DNA of 64,000 bases from Acetivibrio straminisolvens JCM 21531 (GCF_000521465.1 NZ_BAVR01000013.1:1-64000); one strand, 5' to 3'; counted from the stretch's first letter, positions 29,918-40,420 are shown. Numbers and translations: made by a program. Notes: a model not told the origin generated them from the sequence alone.

Positions 29918-30085
29918 AAAGACTTAGCTCCTTTCTTATTTGAGATAATAATTTAAATAGTTTAAGTTATTTAAATCATTTTTTGCTTCTTATACATAAT
30001 ATTCATTTGATAGTTTTATGTTACCTATATTTTTGATTTAAAAATTAGGGGCGTTTATAGGGAATTAATCAATGAAAGCAAAAGA

Positions 30086-30110
30086 AAAAGTCTTTTTTCA
30101 AGACTTTTTT
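30086..30110 (-). terminator. Terminator after the coiled-coil protein gene
   Basis: On the minus strand AAAAAAGTCTTG and AAAAAAGACTTTTTC form an A/T-rich hairpin that runs into T-rich sequence. Confidence 0.7.
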
Positions 30111-30117
30111 AGCTGAA

Positions 30118-30576
30118 TCACCTTTTATTCAGATTTCTGAGATATTCTGCGGTAATTGCTGAAAATCCGGAACCGGGCATTACCGGCATATTACCGTTTT
30201 CTTCGAACTGTATATTAGAGGAATCTCTCCTTAAAATCTCCAGTTCTGTTTTGATATTTGAAAGTTCCGAGTGGGAGATTTGGCTTCTGCACGATTCTTC
30301 GGATTCAATCTGGGATTCCAACAAAAGCATTTGGTTTTCTAAATTTTCAACCCTTTCGCTAAGGTTACTGATTGAACGGTGGATTTCTTTGATTTTTTCC
30401 ATAAAGGTATCGTTAATGCTTTTGAAGGTGTCCAGTATCAATTTCTTGTTATCTTCGGCATCATCAGTCTTTTTGAAATCACTATCGCTTTGGACATCTG
30501 GCGAATTATTTGAGTCGATTGATTTTGGGTTCACAGGATATCTGTTTATGTACATTCTACGATTATTAAACATCAT
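30118..30576 (-). CDS. Coiled-coil hypothetical protein
   Basis: A 152 aa hydrophilic protein with no membrane segment. A basic Asn/Tyr-rich start (MMFNNRRMYINRYPVNPKS) and an acidic linker lead to a long coiled coil (roughly residues 60-125, heptads such as LSERVENLENQMLLLESQIE) and a short tail GFSAITAEYLRNLNKR. ATG 30576 is chosen because AAGGAGG lies just upstream. Element copy 3 precedes it on the same strand. I recognise no family. Confidence 0.6.
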   Translation of the reverse strand: MMFNNRRMYINRYPVNPKSIDSNNSPDVQSDSDFKKTDDAEDNKKLILDTFKSINDTFMEKIKEIHRSISNLSERVENLENQMLLLESQIESEESCRSQISHSELSNIKTELEILRRDSSNIQFEENGNMPVMPGSGFSAITAEYLRNLNKR

Positions 30577-30653
30577 ATGGCAGTTACCTCCTTCCTTTAT
30601 TATATTAAAGAATAAAGAAAATAGTTCCATAAGTGGCCCGGTATTTCAATACA

Positions 30654-30718
30654 TAGAATAAAAGCTCGGGACATCGAGTCCCTTCGCTTTTGCCTCTTTC
30701 ATTTCATTCCAAGAGACC
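30654..30718 (-). repeat. Conserved intergenic element, copy 3 (upstream of the coiled-coil gene)
   Basis: Minus-strand copy, almost identical to copy 1 over the central 50 bases (ATGAAAGAGGCAAAAGCGAA then GGGACTCGATGTCCC and GAGCTTT). It begins directly after the terminator of the CBM gene and ends about 78 bases before the start codon at 30576. Its orientation relative to terminator and gene is the same as in the other copies. Confidence 0.75.
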
Positions 30719-30719
30719 A

Positions 30720-30755
30720 AAAAAGAGCAGGGGATTTGAGTGTGCCCCTGCTTTT
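30720..30755 (-). terminator. Terminator after the CBM25-like gene
   Basis: On the minus strand AGCAGGGG pairs with CCCCTGCT (arms 30745-30752 and 30726-30733), followed by CTTTTTTG. Confidence 0.85.
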
Positions 30756-30821
30756 AAAGCCATTCCGACTAGGAATTGGATGTCTCTTGGAAGTTTCGAA
30801 ATAAAAAGGAAGAAAGAATTT

Positions 30822-31145
30822 TTATTTGGATATATCAAAAGAGTAGTTGGCTCCGCAGTTATTATCCCAGTTGTTTGCGCAGTCTTTGAAGCAGATGTTT
30901 AGAGTGTCTGCTTCCATGACAGGGATTGTTGCTTCAAATCCCATTGGAGTCTTTATCATAGGGTAGTCATGAACGTGGTTCCAGTTGCTGTCAAAGCCTA
31001 CGTGTGCATATAGGTGGGATGCACCGCTTTTTGAAAGAAGACCGTCATACATGATGGTTAGATTCTCTCCGGCGGTAGGAGTAGCCGGTTTTATGGTGAT
31101 ACCGTTGGACATATAATCATTATTTGCTCTGGTGTTTCTTGGCAT
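30822..31145 (-). CDS. Free-standing CBM25/53-like carbohydrate-binding protein
   Basis: A 107 aa single-domain protein. YDGLLSKSGASHLYAHVGFD, then the SNWNHVHDYPMIKT segment and FKDCANNWDNNCGANYSFDI match the CBM25/CBM53 starch-binding pattern, in which aromatic residues and a W-D-N-N turn are conserved. There is no signal peptide, so the protein would stay inside the cell or in the spore. ATG 31145 is chosen over 31163 because ATGGAGGAA is the ribosome site. It may bind storage glycogen or coat polysaccharide; no enzyme domain is attached. Confidence 0.75.
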   Translation of the reverse strand: MPRNTRANNDYMSNGITIKPATPTAGENLTIMYDGLLSKSGASHLYAHVGFDSNWNHVHDYPMIKTPMGFEATIPVMEADTLNICFKDCANNWDNNCGANYSFDISK

Positions 31146-31500
31146 GTTTATTCCTCCATTCATAATAAAAATTATATTTTTTGTTAATAATTTCTGACAG
31201 GTAATGTTGTTTATGAATTCATAACCTGCGGGGTTTTTTATTATTTGATAAACGGCATGAAAAAATACTGGTATATAAAGACGAAGCAGTTAATATGTAA
31301 TATTTCGCGGACAAACGAGCATAATAAAAAGACTCGTTAAAATTTTGCGGCAAAAGCAAAAAATAGCAAAGATGATTAAATTTAAAATGAATTAAACTTG
31401 CCGGTTTTACAAAAGCTTTAATTAGGAGACTTTATTTATTGTTAGGGAATTTATTTGTTTCTCAAGCTTCATGCAAGAAATCTATGAAAGGATGAATAGA
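31146..31500. other. Divergent intergenic region
   Basis: Holds the divergent upstream regions of the CBM25-like gene and the nucleotidyltransferase gene. A palindrome TTATGAATTCATAA sits at 31211-31224 and a CGGGGTTTTTT tract just after it. I see no gene and no confident promoter. Confidence 0.4.
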
Positions 31501-33962
31501 ATGAAAGCAGTTATCATGGCGGGAGGAGAAGGTACCAGACTAAGACCTCTTACGTGTAACAGACCAAAACCAATGGTACCTATTGTAAATAAACCTGTTA
31601 TGGAACACATAATTGAGTTGTTGAAAAAATACGAATTTAAGGATATTGCCGTCACCTTACAGTATTTACCGGATATGATAAAGGACTATTTTGGGGATGG
31701 TAGGGATTTTGGAATAAATTTAAGGTATTACGTTGAAGACAAGCCGATGGGAACAGCGGGAAGCGTTAAAAACGCCGAGGAGTTTTTGGATGACACATTC
31801 CTGGTAATAAGCGGAGATGCCCTTACGGATATTGATCTGGGGAAAGCAATTGATTACCATTTCAGCAAAGGCTCCATTGCAACTCTTGTATTAAAGAAGG
31901 TTGATATACCTTTGGAATATGGAGTTGTAGTCACTGATGAAAACGGCAGAATAACAAGGTTTTTGGAAAAGCCAAGCTGGGGAGAAGTGTTCAGTGATAC
32001 TGTAAATACAGGCATTTATATACTATCTCCTGAGGTTTTAAAATATTTCAACAAAAATGAAATGTTTGACTTCAGCAAGGATTTATTCCCAATACTACTA
32101 AGGGAAAACAGACCTATGTACGGGTATATAACCGATGAATATTGGTGCGACATAGGTGATCTTATGGCCTACAGTCAAGCGCATATGGATGTTTTGGACG
32201 GCAAAGTGAAAGTAAACATACCAGGAAACAAGATAAGAGACAGGGTATGGGTAGGAGAAGGAAGTGTCATAGAGGAAAATGCTGTCATTGAAGAACCCTG
32301 CGTGATTGGAGCAAATACCCGAATTAAGAAAGATTCTGTTGTAGGCAGTTATTCTGTTTTGGGAGACAACAATATTATAGGTGAGAGAAGCGGCATAAAA
32401 AGAAGTATTCTCTGGAAGAACAACGTACTTGACAGTAATGCCCAGCTGAGGGGTACAGTAATATGCAATAAGGTTAATATCAAAGAAGGGGTATCAACCT
32501 TTGAAAATTCCGTCATCGGAGACGATACTCAAATAGGAAAAAATGCAGTAATAAAACCCAGCATTAAAATATGGCCTAACAAGATTGTGGAGGGAGGAAC
32601 TGAGGTAAACTCAAACCTTGTATGGGGCTCAAAATTCGTTCGCTCCATATTTGGCTTTAGAGGAGTTGCCGGGGAAATAAATGTGGACATTACCCCGGAG
32701 TATGCTTCCAAGCTTGGGGCTGCCTATGGAGCTATTTTTAAAGGCAAAGGAAAAATCGGAGTAAGCTCTGACGACGCTGCTGCGGCAAAAATGCTGAAGA
32801 TGTCCTTTATGTCGGGGTTGCTCTCGGCAGGACTTAAAGTTTTGGACTTTGGAGTCCTTCATTTGCCGGTTGCCAGATCTGCGGTGAGATTTTACGGTGC
32901 AGACGGAGGAATTCATATAAGTACATCAAGTAAGAATTTTGGCCGGCTTACTGTGGATTTTCTAGACAAGAATGGAAGCAACATAGAGAGAGCGGTGGAA
33001 AGAAAAATTGAAAATGCTTTTCAGAGGGAAGACTTCAGCAGATGTGAAGGGGAGGCGATTAAGGATATTGAAATAATACCGGATTACACAAAATACTATT
33101 TGAGAAACATAATGAACAATACCCGGTCAAAAGAATTGGGCTATCGTATAGTACTGAATTCTACTTCGGATTTTATTTTCGGCACGGTAAGCAATTTGCT
33201 TGAAAATCTTGGCTGTACGGTGGAAAAAACTTCTTTAAATTTACAGAATGCCAAAACAATGAAAAGTGGCAATGACTCAAAAGAAATGAGCTATTTTACC
33301 GATATGGTAAAATGGGAAACTATGACTTGGGCGTGTCAATTGAAGACACTTCTGAAAAAATGATGCTGATAGACAATAATGGGCGGGTTATATCGGATGA
33401 TATGTTTACAGCCCTTATTTCATTAATCATGTTTAAAACTGTCCAAGGCGGGACAGTGGTTGTGCCGATTTCTACGAGCTCCGTTGTGGACAAACTTGCT
33501 GAGCAAAACAACGGCAAGGTAATAAGAACCAAAACATCTCCGCAGGATGTTATGAACAAGATACTGGGAAATGAAATAAAGGAAAGTGTATATGAGCAGT
33601 TTACACTGCATTTTGACGCAATTGCGGGACTTGTAAAAATTCTTGATTTCATGAAATCGGAAAACTACGCCCTTACAGACCTTGTGAATATGATACCGGA
33701 TTTCTATGTAAGCGAAAAAGAGGTTGAGTGTTCATGGAATGCAAAGGGAAAGGTAATAAGGCAGATTATACAGGAAAATGAAGGGCAAAGCATTGAAACC
33801 CTTGAAGGGGTCAAAATATTTAAGGACGGAAGCTGGGTACTGGTTTTACCTGATGCCGAGCAGCCAATATGTAGAATAAAAAGTGAAAGTTATTCTGCTG
33901 AATTTGCGGAAGAACTTACAAATCTCTATGTAAACAAAGTAAAGGAGATAAGTCAAAAATAG
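31501..33962 (+). CDS. Sugar-1-phosphate nucleotidyltransferase / phosphohexomutase fusion (frameshifted near 33310)
   Basis: A fusion of about 820 aa. An N-terminal nucleotidyltransferase ([28 protein letters not shown]) is followed by left-handed beta-helix hexapeptide repeats (residues about 250-370) and a phosphohexomutase-like part. Similar bifunctional proteins are annotated as mannose-1-phosphate guanylyltransferase/phosphomannomutase. In the mutase part the usual phosphoserine loop TASHNP is replaced by [10 protein letters not shown], so mutase activity is doubtful. ATG 31501 follows AAAGGATG. One A is missing from AAAA at 33309-33312; repair gives [18 protein letters not shown]. It is likely to supply NDP-mannose or a related sugar for glycans. 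Confidence 0.85.
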
Positions 33963-33990
33963 CAAAAATGACGTAACAACTGTTTTAATG

Positions 33991-34020
33991 CAAAAAAAGT
34001 GGGGCTTTGATGCCCCTTTA
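33991..34020 (-). terminator. Terminator for the minus-strand gene at 34051
   Basis: On the minus strand GGGGC-ATCAAA-GCCCC is followed by ACTTTTTTT. It may also act weakly on the plus strand after the nucleotidyltransferase gene. Confidence 0.8.
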
Positions 34021-34050
34021 AGATTAAATATGACTGAATGCCGGCGATTA

Positions 34051-34367
34051 TCAATCCCCGAATATGGGGTCGTAATCCTCTTCTACATAAGGTTCAAAAT
34101 AAAAATCAATGTACATTAAGTTATTCTCTGAGTCTTTGCCTGACGAAAATGCAGCTCTGAATTCAAATTCCGGCTCATTAACCTGTCCCTTGCATTTCTG
34201 TCCAAAGGAATATTTTTTGCAAGGTAAATATTATACTCTTCGAGTTTATTTACCACCCAATTAAATTCATCCATATCATCAACATCCATACATGGAATGC
34301 TGCCCTTTCTCATCTCAGCGACCATATCTTCAATTTCTCCTGTTTGGTACCTTATCTGATAGAACAT
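34051..34367 (-). CDS. Hypothetical acidic protein (frameshifted near 34205)
   Basis: About 105 aa after repair. It begins MFYQIRYQTGEIEDMVAEMR and, after adding one base in the TTT run (plus-strand AAA 34204-34206), continues AKNIPFGQKCKGQVNEPEFEF and ends YFEPYVEEDYDPIFGD. The restored frame is acidic and protein-like to TGA at 34051. ATG 34367 follows GGAGGG. I recognise no family; it sits beside another unrecognised minus-strand gene. Confidence 0.6.
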
Positions 34368-34453
34368 CAAAACCACCCTCCGCTTACTATATTAACATTT
34401 AATATATACCACAAAAAGTAGTTTGGAAGCAAAGTTTAAAAAAATAATGCAAA

Positions 34454-35095
34454 TTAATCCGCATAGTTTGAAGGAGGGGTGGAAGTATCAAAATTTCCGA
34501 TTATAGATGAAGATTCCTCGGGAATAAACATTTTAAAGCCGTCTTCGTAATCTTTCACAGCGTCAAGAAAAGCTTTGTCCTCTGCTCTTCTGAGACAGCA
34601 AAATATTATATCATCCATGTAATCGTCAAAGTATGAGGTGATAAGGTAATATTTTACCCGGGTATCTGTCAGGCCTCTGAAAAAGTTTCTCGCCGGTGTC
34701 AGTCCGATATCCATAATAAAGCTTAGGTCTTTGGCTGCGATGTCATAATTTGCACTGGCGCGAAGTATATTCATGTTCCCTGCGTCTGTACCGGGGACAG
34801 TGTCGATTCCGAGCTTTTCCAGCTCTTGGGCTAATATAGCTCTGCAGAGATAATGTTTGGTACTTTCATGACTCATTTTCTTGTATTTGACCATGTATGT
34901 CTCTTCTCTAAAGTCTGTGATTGTTCTTATAAGGAAAGCATCTTCCTGTAAAAGCAGCTTGTTGTCCACCAGAAATTTAAGGAAATTCACATCCCTTTCT
35001 CCGCCGCTTGAGGCTTTTGCATTATCTAAAACATTATCAAAGGATACGCTGATGTCTCTAAAGTTTAGTTTTTCCCTAAGCAAGTTGCAAAACAT
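34454..35095 (-). CDS. Hypothetical protein
   Basis: A 213 aa soluble alpha/beta protein with no signal peptide. ATG 35095 is selected because GGAGGTGGG lies immediately upstream. Visible features include SGGERDVNFLKFLVDN and a Thr/Ser/Pro-rich acidic C terminus. I recognise no domain. It is probably cotranscribed with the gene at 34367 (about 86 bases apart). Confidence 0.6.
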   Translation of the reverse strand: MFCNLLREKLNFRDISVSFDNVLDNAKASSGGERDVNFLKFLVDNKLLLQEDAFLIRTITDFREETYMVKYKKMSHESTKHYLCRAILAQELEKLGIDTVPGTDAGNMNILRASANYDIAAKDLSFIMDIGLTPARNFFRGLTDTRVKYYLITSYFDDYMDDIIFCCLRRAEDKAFLDAVKDYEDGFKMFIPEESSSIIGNFDTSTPPSNYAD

Positions 35096-35336
35096 AAAAC
35101 CCACCTCCACGATTCTAAGATTGAACTTTGAAGATTAAAATCCGATTTATTTAGTATAACCAGAGTTTGATTATTATATCATTCATTTGGATTTTCAGAT
35201 TTGGTGTAATGTATAATAAGAAATTTATATATTGGTACTTGAAATAGTGTATTTTTAATGTAGAATTAAATTATCGAATGTTTTTCATAAAATGTAGAAT
35301 AGTTTTACTTCACTACAAAGAAAAGGAAGCTGGGGT

Positions 35337-36049
35337 ATGAAAAAAAGTGATAAGAGCTATATTTTGGCAGTTTTATTCATGTTTTTTGGAATACTTTTAT
35401 CAGTCCAGTTTAGAAGCGTTTTAAACTCTAAAAAGAATAAGCCTTCTATTGCTTATCAGATTGAAAACCTCCAAAACGAAATAAAAACTGAAAAACTTAT
35501 AGCGAGCAAACTTAGAGAAGAAATTGACCAGAATATTAAAAAGCAGGATGAATACATTAAGATGTTTATGGAAGGAAGTAACGACAACGAACTTGCCAGA
35601 GAGTGGGAGAGCGTGAAACTTGCGGCAGGCCTTACCGATGTAATGGGAAATGGAGTGATTATATTTATGGCAGATGCTCCCGAGCAGTTGGGAGGGAAGA
35701 TCGAGAATTATGTTGTGCATGACGTTGAAATAGTGGAGGTTTTAAATGAGCTGAAAAAAGCAGGAGCACAGGCTATATCGGTGAACAATGAGAGGATTAT
35801 ATCCACAAGTGAAATAATATGTGCGGGACCTACGGTGCGTATCAACAGAAACAGGTATCCGGTTCCATATGAAATAAAGGCTATAGCAATCCGAAAAAGC
35901 TATATGATGCACTTGTAAACAGTCATATTGCCAGTGAATTTCAAATGTTTGACAAAAGGTTTGAAGTTCGGATAGCCAAAGACATAGTAATACCTAAGTA
36001 CAGCGGAGATATCAATAATTTGGTTGACGGCTTGGAGGTGATTGAATAA
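35337..36049 (+). CDS. DUF881 family protein (frameshifted near 35886)
   Basis: YlxW/YlxX-like DUF881 protein of about 237 aa. It has an N-terminal membrane anchor (SYILAVLFMFFGILLSVQF), a coiled coil to about residue 75, and the DUF881 domain with NGVIIFMAD and AGAQAISVNNERI. Repair with one G near 35886 gives AIGNPKKLYDALVNSHIASEF and runs to TAA at 36047, which overlaps the next start. Members commonly lie near cell-division and sporulation genes; the biochemical role is unknown. Confidence 0.85.
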
Positions 36050-36723
36050 TGAGGTTTGCAAGAAATATGTCCATTACTGTAATTTGTATTATATTGGGTA
36101 TCATGCTGTCTTGGCAGTATAAAAGTATTGAAAGCAACAAAAAGGTATCGGCAAGTCAGACGAAAAACTTGTACGATCTGCAAAAGGAACTGCTGGAAGA
36201 GAAAAAGAATAATGAGAATTTGCGGGCCCGAAACGAGGAATTGGAAGCGCAGCTGTCGGAGTACATCAATGCTGCAGGAAACAATAAAAAGATTGAGGAG
36301 AGTATAAGGGAGCAGCTCATAAGGGCAAGGATGCTTGCCGGTTTGGTTGATGTTGAAGGTCCCGGCATTGAGATAGTTTTAGATGACGGAGAGTATGATT
36401 ATCAGGCTGTCTACGATATTGACCTTTTGAAGCTTGTCAACGAGCTTAGAGCAGCAGAAGCACAGGCTATATCGATAAATGGCGAAAGGGTTGTGGCCAT
36501 GACGGAAATCAGATATACAGAACCGTATATGGTTATAAACGGAAGGCAGATATATCCGCCTTATATTATAAAGGCCATTGCCGAGCCCGAAAAGCTTGAT
36601 TATGCCCTAAACATGCTGGGAGGTATAGTAGAAATTTTTCGGGACAGTTTTGGATACAAAATCAGCGTAAACAAGGTGGACAGGATTACAATACCAAAGG
36701 TGAGGATGATGGTTCGGTATTAA
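36049..36723 (+). CDS. DUF881 family protein, second paralogue
   Basis: A 224 aa paralogue of the preceding gene with the same layout: membrane helix (SITVICIILGIMLSWQY), coiled coil (about residues 30-85), then the DUF881 domain with GPGIEIVLDDG and EAQAISINGERV. The start overlaps the preceding stop by one base (TAATG), so translation is coupled. Its frame is intact. Confidence 0.88.
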   Translation: MRFARNMSITVICIILGIMLSWQYKSIESNKKVSASQTKNLYDLQKELLEEKKNNENLRARNEELEAQLSEYINAAGNNKKIEESIREQLIRARMLAGLVDVEGPGIEIVLDDGEYDYQAVYDIDLLKLVNELRAAEAQAISINGERVVAMTEIRYTEPYMVINGRQIYPPYIIKAIAEPEKLDYALNMLGGIVEIFRDSFGYKISVNKVDRITIPKVRMMVRY

Positions 36724-36840
36724 AATACAACCTCCTTACTCCGTTGTGATTTAAAAGCCTCTTTATAAAAAAAGAATAAATTTTCTGTCTAATGAAGAAC
36801 AGGTTATTTTTTTGGAAAATCCAATATATAAATATTGTAG

Positions 36841-36882
36841 GCCTTAAATTTTGTACTATGTTTTTAGTGCACTATTTAAGGC
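36841..36882 (+). promoter_or_regulatory. Inverted repeat in the pdaA-like leader
   Basis: GCCTTAAAT (36841-36849) pairs with ATTTAAGGC (36874-36882). It lies just before the GGGAGG ribosome site at 36898, so it could influence mRNA stability or access. No known riboswitch pattern is recognised. Confidence 0.35.
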
Positions 36883-36911
36883 TCCACTGTTTTTATAGGG
36901 AGGCTTGTACA

Positions 36912-37849
36912 ATGAAAAAAGGGGTAATTGTTATAGTGATTGCTGTATGTTTGCTTCTGGCAATAAGATTTTTGCCGGGAGGAGAACAGGAAAACCTGGA
37001 GCTGCCGGATATGGGCGGAGTGTACTCGGTGAGCCTTAACAATCTGGATTTTTCTACTGAGATTACCGGTATGTTAAGCGATGGAGTTATAGACGAGGTA
37101 CCCTATGAAGAGTATGAAGATGTATTTGCAGAGGCGCTTCCTGTCAGCGGATACAGCAACAAAGTTCTTCGCTGGGGGATAGCAAGAAGGGGATATGATA
37201 AAATACCGGACGCAGACCCCGGAGCACCGGAACTTTTGGCAAAATACGGCGGCGTCTATTTGGGCGATACATCAAAAAAGGTGATATACCTTACTTTTGA
37301 TGAAGGATATGAAAACGGGTACACTCCAAAGATTCTTGATGTCCTGAGGGATAACAATGTAAAAGCCGTATTTTTCATAACAGGACCTTATCTAAACGAG
37401 CATCAGGACTTGGTGAGGAGAATGGTGGAAGAAGGTCATGTGGTGGGAAACCATACGGTACATCATCCAGTCTTCCCAGCGTTTCGGATAAAGAACTTGA
37501 GGAGGAAATCCTGGGGCTTGACAGAGCCTTTCATGAAAAATTCGGTATCAACATGAAGTTCTTAAGACCGCCAAAGGGAGAATACAGCGAAAGAACCCTT
37601 GCAATAACGCAGAAATTGGGCTATACCAATCTGTTTTGGAGCTTTGCTTACGATGATTGGCACAGAGACAAAGTAAGAGGGCCTCAATATGCTTACAACA
37701 AAGTTATGGATAATCTCCACAACGGGGCGGTACTTCTTTTGCATGCAGTGTCAAAGGACAATGCGGATGCCCTTGATATGATTATTAAAGGAGCGAGAGA
37801 GAAGGGATTTGAGTTCGGAGATGTAAATGACCTTATACCTGACAGATGA
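36912..37849 (+). CDS. PdaA-like polysaccharide deacetylase (frameshifted near 37467)
   Basis: Family 4 carbohydrate esterase of the delta-lactam-biosynthetic (PdaA) type, about 312 aa. An N-terminal signal anchor (MKKGVIVIVIAVCLLLAIRF) precedes the NodB domain. Motif 1 is TFDEGYENGYT, motif 2 is NHTVHHPS, and the third motif RPPKGEYSERTL is also present. One base is missing at 37467-37468; repair gives NHTVHHPSLPSVSDKELEEEI. PdaA makes the muramic delta-lactam of the spore cortex needed for germination. ATG 36912 follows GGGAGG. Confidence 0.88.
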
Positions 37850-37914
37850 ATCAATACATTTCCAAGAGCATAAATTTAATACTGGTGAAAAATGTTTTTT
37901 GAAGGAGAAGATTT

Positions 37915-38232
37915 ATGCCCGAAAAAAGAAAGAAATCAGCCAAAAAACGCAAGGAGGAAGAACCAAAAATAAATCTTAAGGAGAAAATGGCAGAATTGCT
38001 GGAACTTCCGAAAGAGCTTGTGTTGGATCTGCCTAAAATAACGATGTTTGGAAACAAAAACCTGATTGTAGAAAACTACAAAGGAATTATTGAATACGAC
38101 AATAACAGAATAAGGGTAAATACGGGGAAAGGAATCATAAGGGTTACCGGAGACAGCCTGATTATCAAGGAAATTACATCAGAAGACCTTATGATAGATG
38201 GAGAAATCCTTTCCCTGGAATTTCTAAAGTAG
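37915..38232 (+). CDS. yqfC: Sporulation protein YqfC
   Basis: A 105 aa protein of the YqfC/YabP-like family, sigma-E controlled in B. subtilis. A Lys-rich start is followed by LPKITMFGNKNLIVENYKGI, the family signature. It directly precedes yqfD, as in B. subtilis and most clostridia. ATG 37915 follows GAAGGAGAAG. Confidence 0.92.
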   Translation: MPEKRKKSAKKRKEEEPKINLKEKMAELLELPKELVLDLPKITMFGNKNLIVENYKGIIEYDNNRIRVNTGKGIIRVTGDSLIIKEITSEDLMIDGEILSLEFLK

Positions 38233-38247
38233 CTCGGGGGAATATAA

Positions 38248-39443
38248 ATGTTGATATTAAGGTTATGGAATTATATAAGAGGATATGTTATTATATTTGT
38301 TGAAGGATATTTTCTAGAGAAATTTGTAAACATATGCACCAGAAGACAAATTTTGTTGTGGGATATCAAAAGGCACAAGAACAGCAAAATGACTCTGAAA
38401 GTCAGTATCCGAGGCTTTAAAATGCTAAAGCCCGTGGCAAAAAAGACTGGCTGCAGGGTAAAAATACTGAAAAAAAGAGGTTTGCCTTTTTTGTTAAACA
38501 GATACCGGCGCAGGAAAACTTTTTTACTTGGTGCAGCGGTATCTATTGTGTTATTTTATATAATGACATCCTTTGTATGGAGTGTTGAGGTTTGTGGAAA
38601 TCAGAAAATTGAAACGGACATTATTTTAAAAAGCCTTGAGGAGCATGGAGTAAAGCCCGGAGTATTTAAATACAAGATAAACCCCGAGGAAATTGCAAGC
38701 AATATAATTTTGGACGTAGACGGGCTTTCCTATGTCAATGTGTTGGTAAGAGGCACAAAAATAAAAGTAGAAGTGGCTGAGGGTGTCAAGCGTCCTCCGA
38801 TTATACCTTTGAACGAACCCTGCGATATTGTGGCAAAAAAAGATGGGGTAATCAAGTCTATTGTTGTCAAGGTGGGTCAGGCACAAGTCAAAGAGGGGGA
38901 TACGGTAAGAAAAGGCCAGATTCTTGTATCGGGAAGTATACCGATAAAGAGGGCGGAAAACAACCCAAAAAGGGTGCATGCAATGGGAGAAGTGCTTGCC
39001 AGGACGTGGTATGAGGGCAAGCATCCGGTGGAACTTAGAGCTGTTGAAAAAATTAGAACCGGGAGAAAGAAAGACAATTTGACTTTGGTTTTGTTTTCAA
39101 AAGAGATTCAATTATTTCATAAAGAGGCAGGTTTTAATGATTTTGAAAAGGTGGAAATCAAAAAAATCTTTCAATAGGAGAAGAATTTGTTTTGCCCTTT
39201 GGGCTTATTATTGAAAGGTATTATGAGAATGATGTGATAGAAGCCGATATTTCTTTAGAAGATGCAAAGGAGAATGCCGCAAGCGTTGCATATAAGAAAG
39301 CCGCAAAAAATATTCCCGAAGGTGCCAAGATAGTTGACAGAAAGGTTGAGTTTATTGAAAATGAAAACGGTGAAATTGTAGCGGACGTTATTATAGAATG
39401 CTTGGAGGACATTGGAGTTGCAAAAGAGAATGGAGGAGAATGA
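38248..39443 (+). CDS. yqfD: Sporulation protein YqfD (frameshifted near 39160)
   Basis: Membrane-anchored sporulation protein of about 398 aa. A cytosolic basic N-terminal region leads to one membrane helix near residues 92-112 (FLLGAAVSIVLFYIMTSFVW), and an extracytosolic part contains EVCGNQKIET, a POTRA-like stretch. One A is missing from the run at 39160-39166; repair gives EIKKNLSIGEEFVLPFGLII. The stop abuts the phoH start. It acts in the mother cell during engulfment; the exact role is unclear. Confidence 0.92.
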
Positions 39444-40420
39444 TTGGAAAGTCTTGTAGAAGTTTCTTTGGAATTTGACAGAATTGAGCATGCTATGAAC
39501 CTTTTTGGGAATTTTGACGAAAATATTAATATAATTGAGGATGCTTTTAATGTAAAGATTATTTCAAGAGATAACGAAATAAGAGTAGTGGGTTATAGTG
39601 ACGGAGTATATAAAGCTCAGACGGTTCTTAACAGACTTATCAGCATGGCGGCGCAAGGGGACATTATATCAAAGCAAAATGTAAGTTATTTTGTTCAGTT
39701 GGCCGAAGACAACCAGCTTGATAAGGTTAAAGGTTTTACAGCGGATTTCATCTGTCTTACGGCAAGAGGAAGACAGATAAAAGCAAAGACCCACGGACAG
39801 AAAATTTATGTGGATGCAATAAAAGAAAATGATATAGTATTCGGCATAGGCCCGGCAGGTACGGGAAAGACGTTTCTAGCTGTGGCTATGGCAGTGACTG
39901 CTTTCAGAAACAAGGAAGTAAACCGGATAGTCCTTACCAGGCCTGCGGTTGAAGCGGGCGAAAAGCTGGGATTTTGCCGGGAGACTTGCAAAACAAAGTG
40001 GATCCGTATTTGCGGCCGCTGTATGATGCTCTTTATGAAATGATGGGAGCCGAAACTTATCACAAATATCTGGAAAAAGGCATGATAGAAGTTGCACCCC
40101 TTGCATACATGAGGGGAAGGACCTTGGATGATTCTTTTATTATACTTGATGAAGCCCAAAATACTACTCCGGAGCAAATGAAAATGTTTCTTACAAGAAT
40201 AGGCTTTGGTTCAAAGGCTGTTATTACCGGAGATATTACCCAGATAGACCTTCCGGGGGACAAAAAATCAGGTCTTGTAGAGGTAATGAAAGTCTTAAGG
40301 GATGTGAAGGGTATTTCTTTTATCCAATTGTCCGACAAGGACGTGGTAAGGCACGAATTGGTTCAGAGGATTATCCAGGCATATGAAAGGTATGACAAGG
40401 GCAAAAAGGGAAGCAATTAG
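39444..40420 (+). CDS. phoH: PhoH-family ATPase (frameshifted near 39973)
   Basis: PhoH/YqfB-group P-loop protein of about 325 aa. An N-terminal KH-like region (residues about 1-85) precedes the helicase-like core with Walker A GPAGTGKT near residue 136 and Walker [10 protein letters not shown]. One T is missing at 39972-39975; repair gives [21 protein letters not shown]. The start is TTG 39444 with GGAGGAG upstream. The neighbourhood phoH-pgpH-ybeY-era is conserved and suggests RNA or ribosome maturation. Confidence 0.92.

Noticed and set aside
30690-30902. Plus-strand reading frame of 70 codons
   Set aside because: It overlaps conserved element copy 3, a terminator and the CBM25-like gene on the other strand; no ribosome site.
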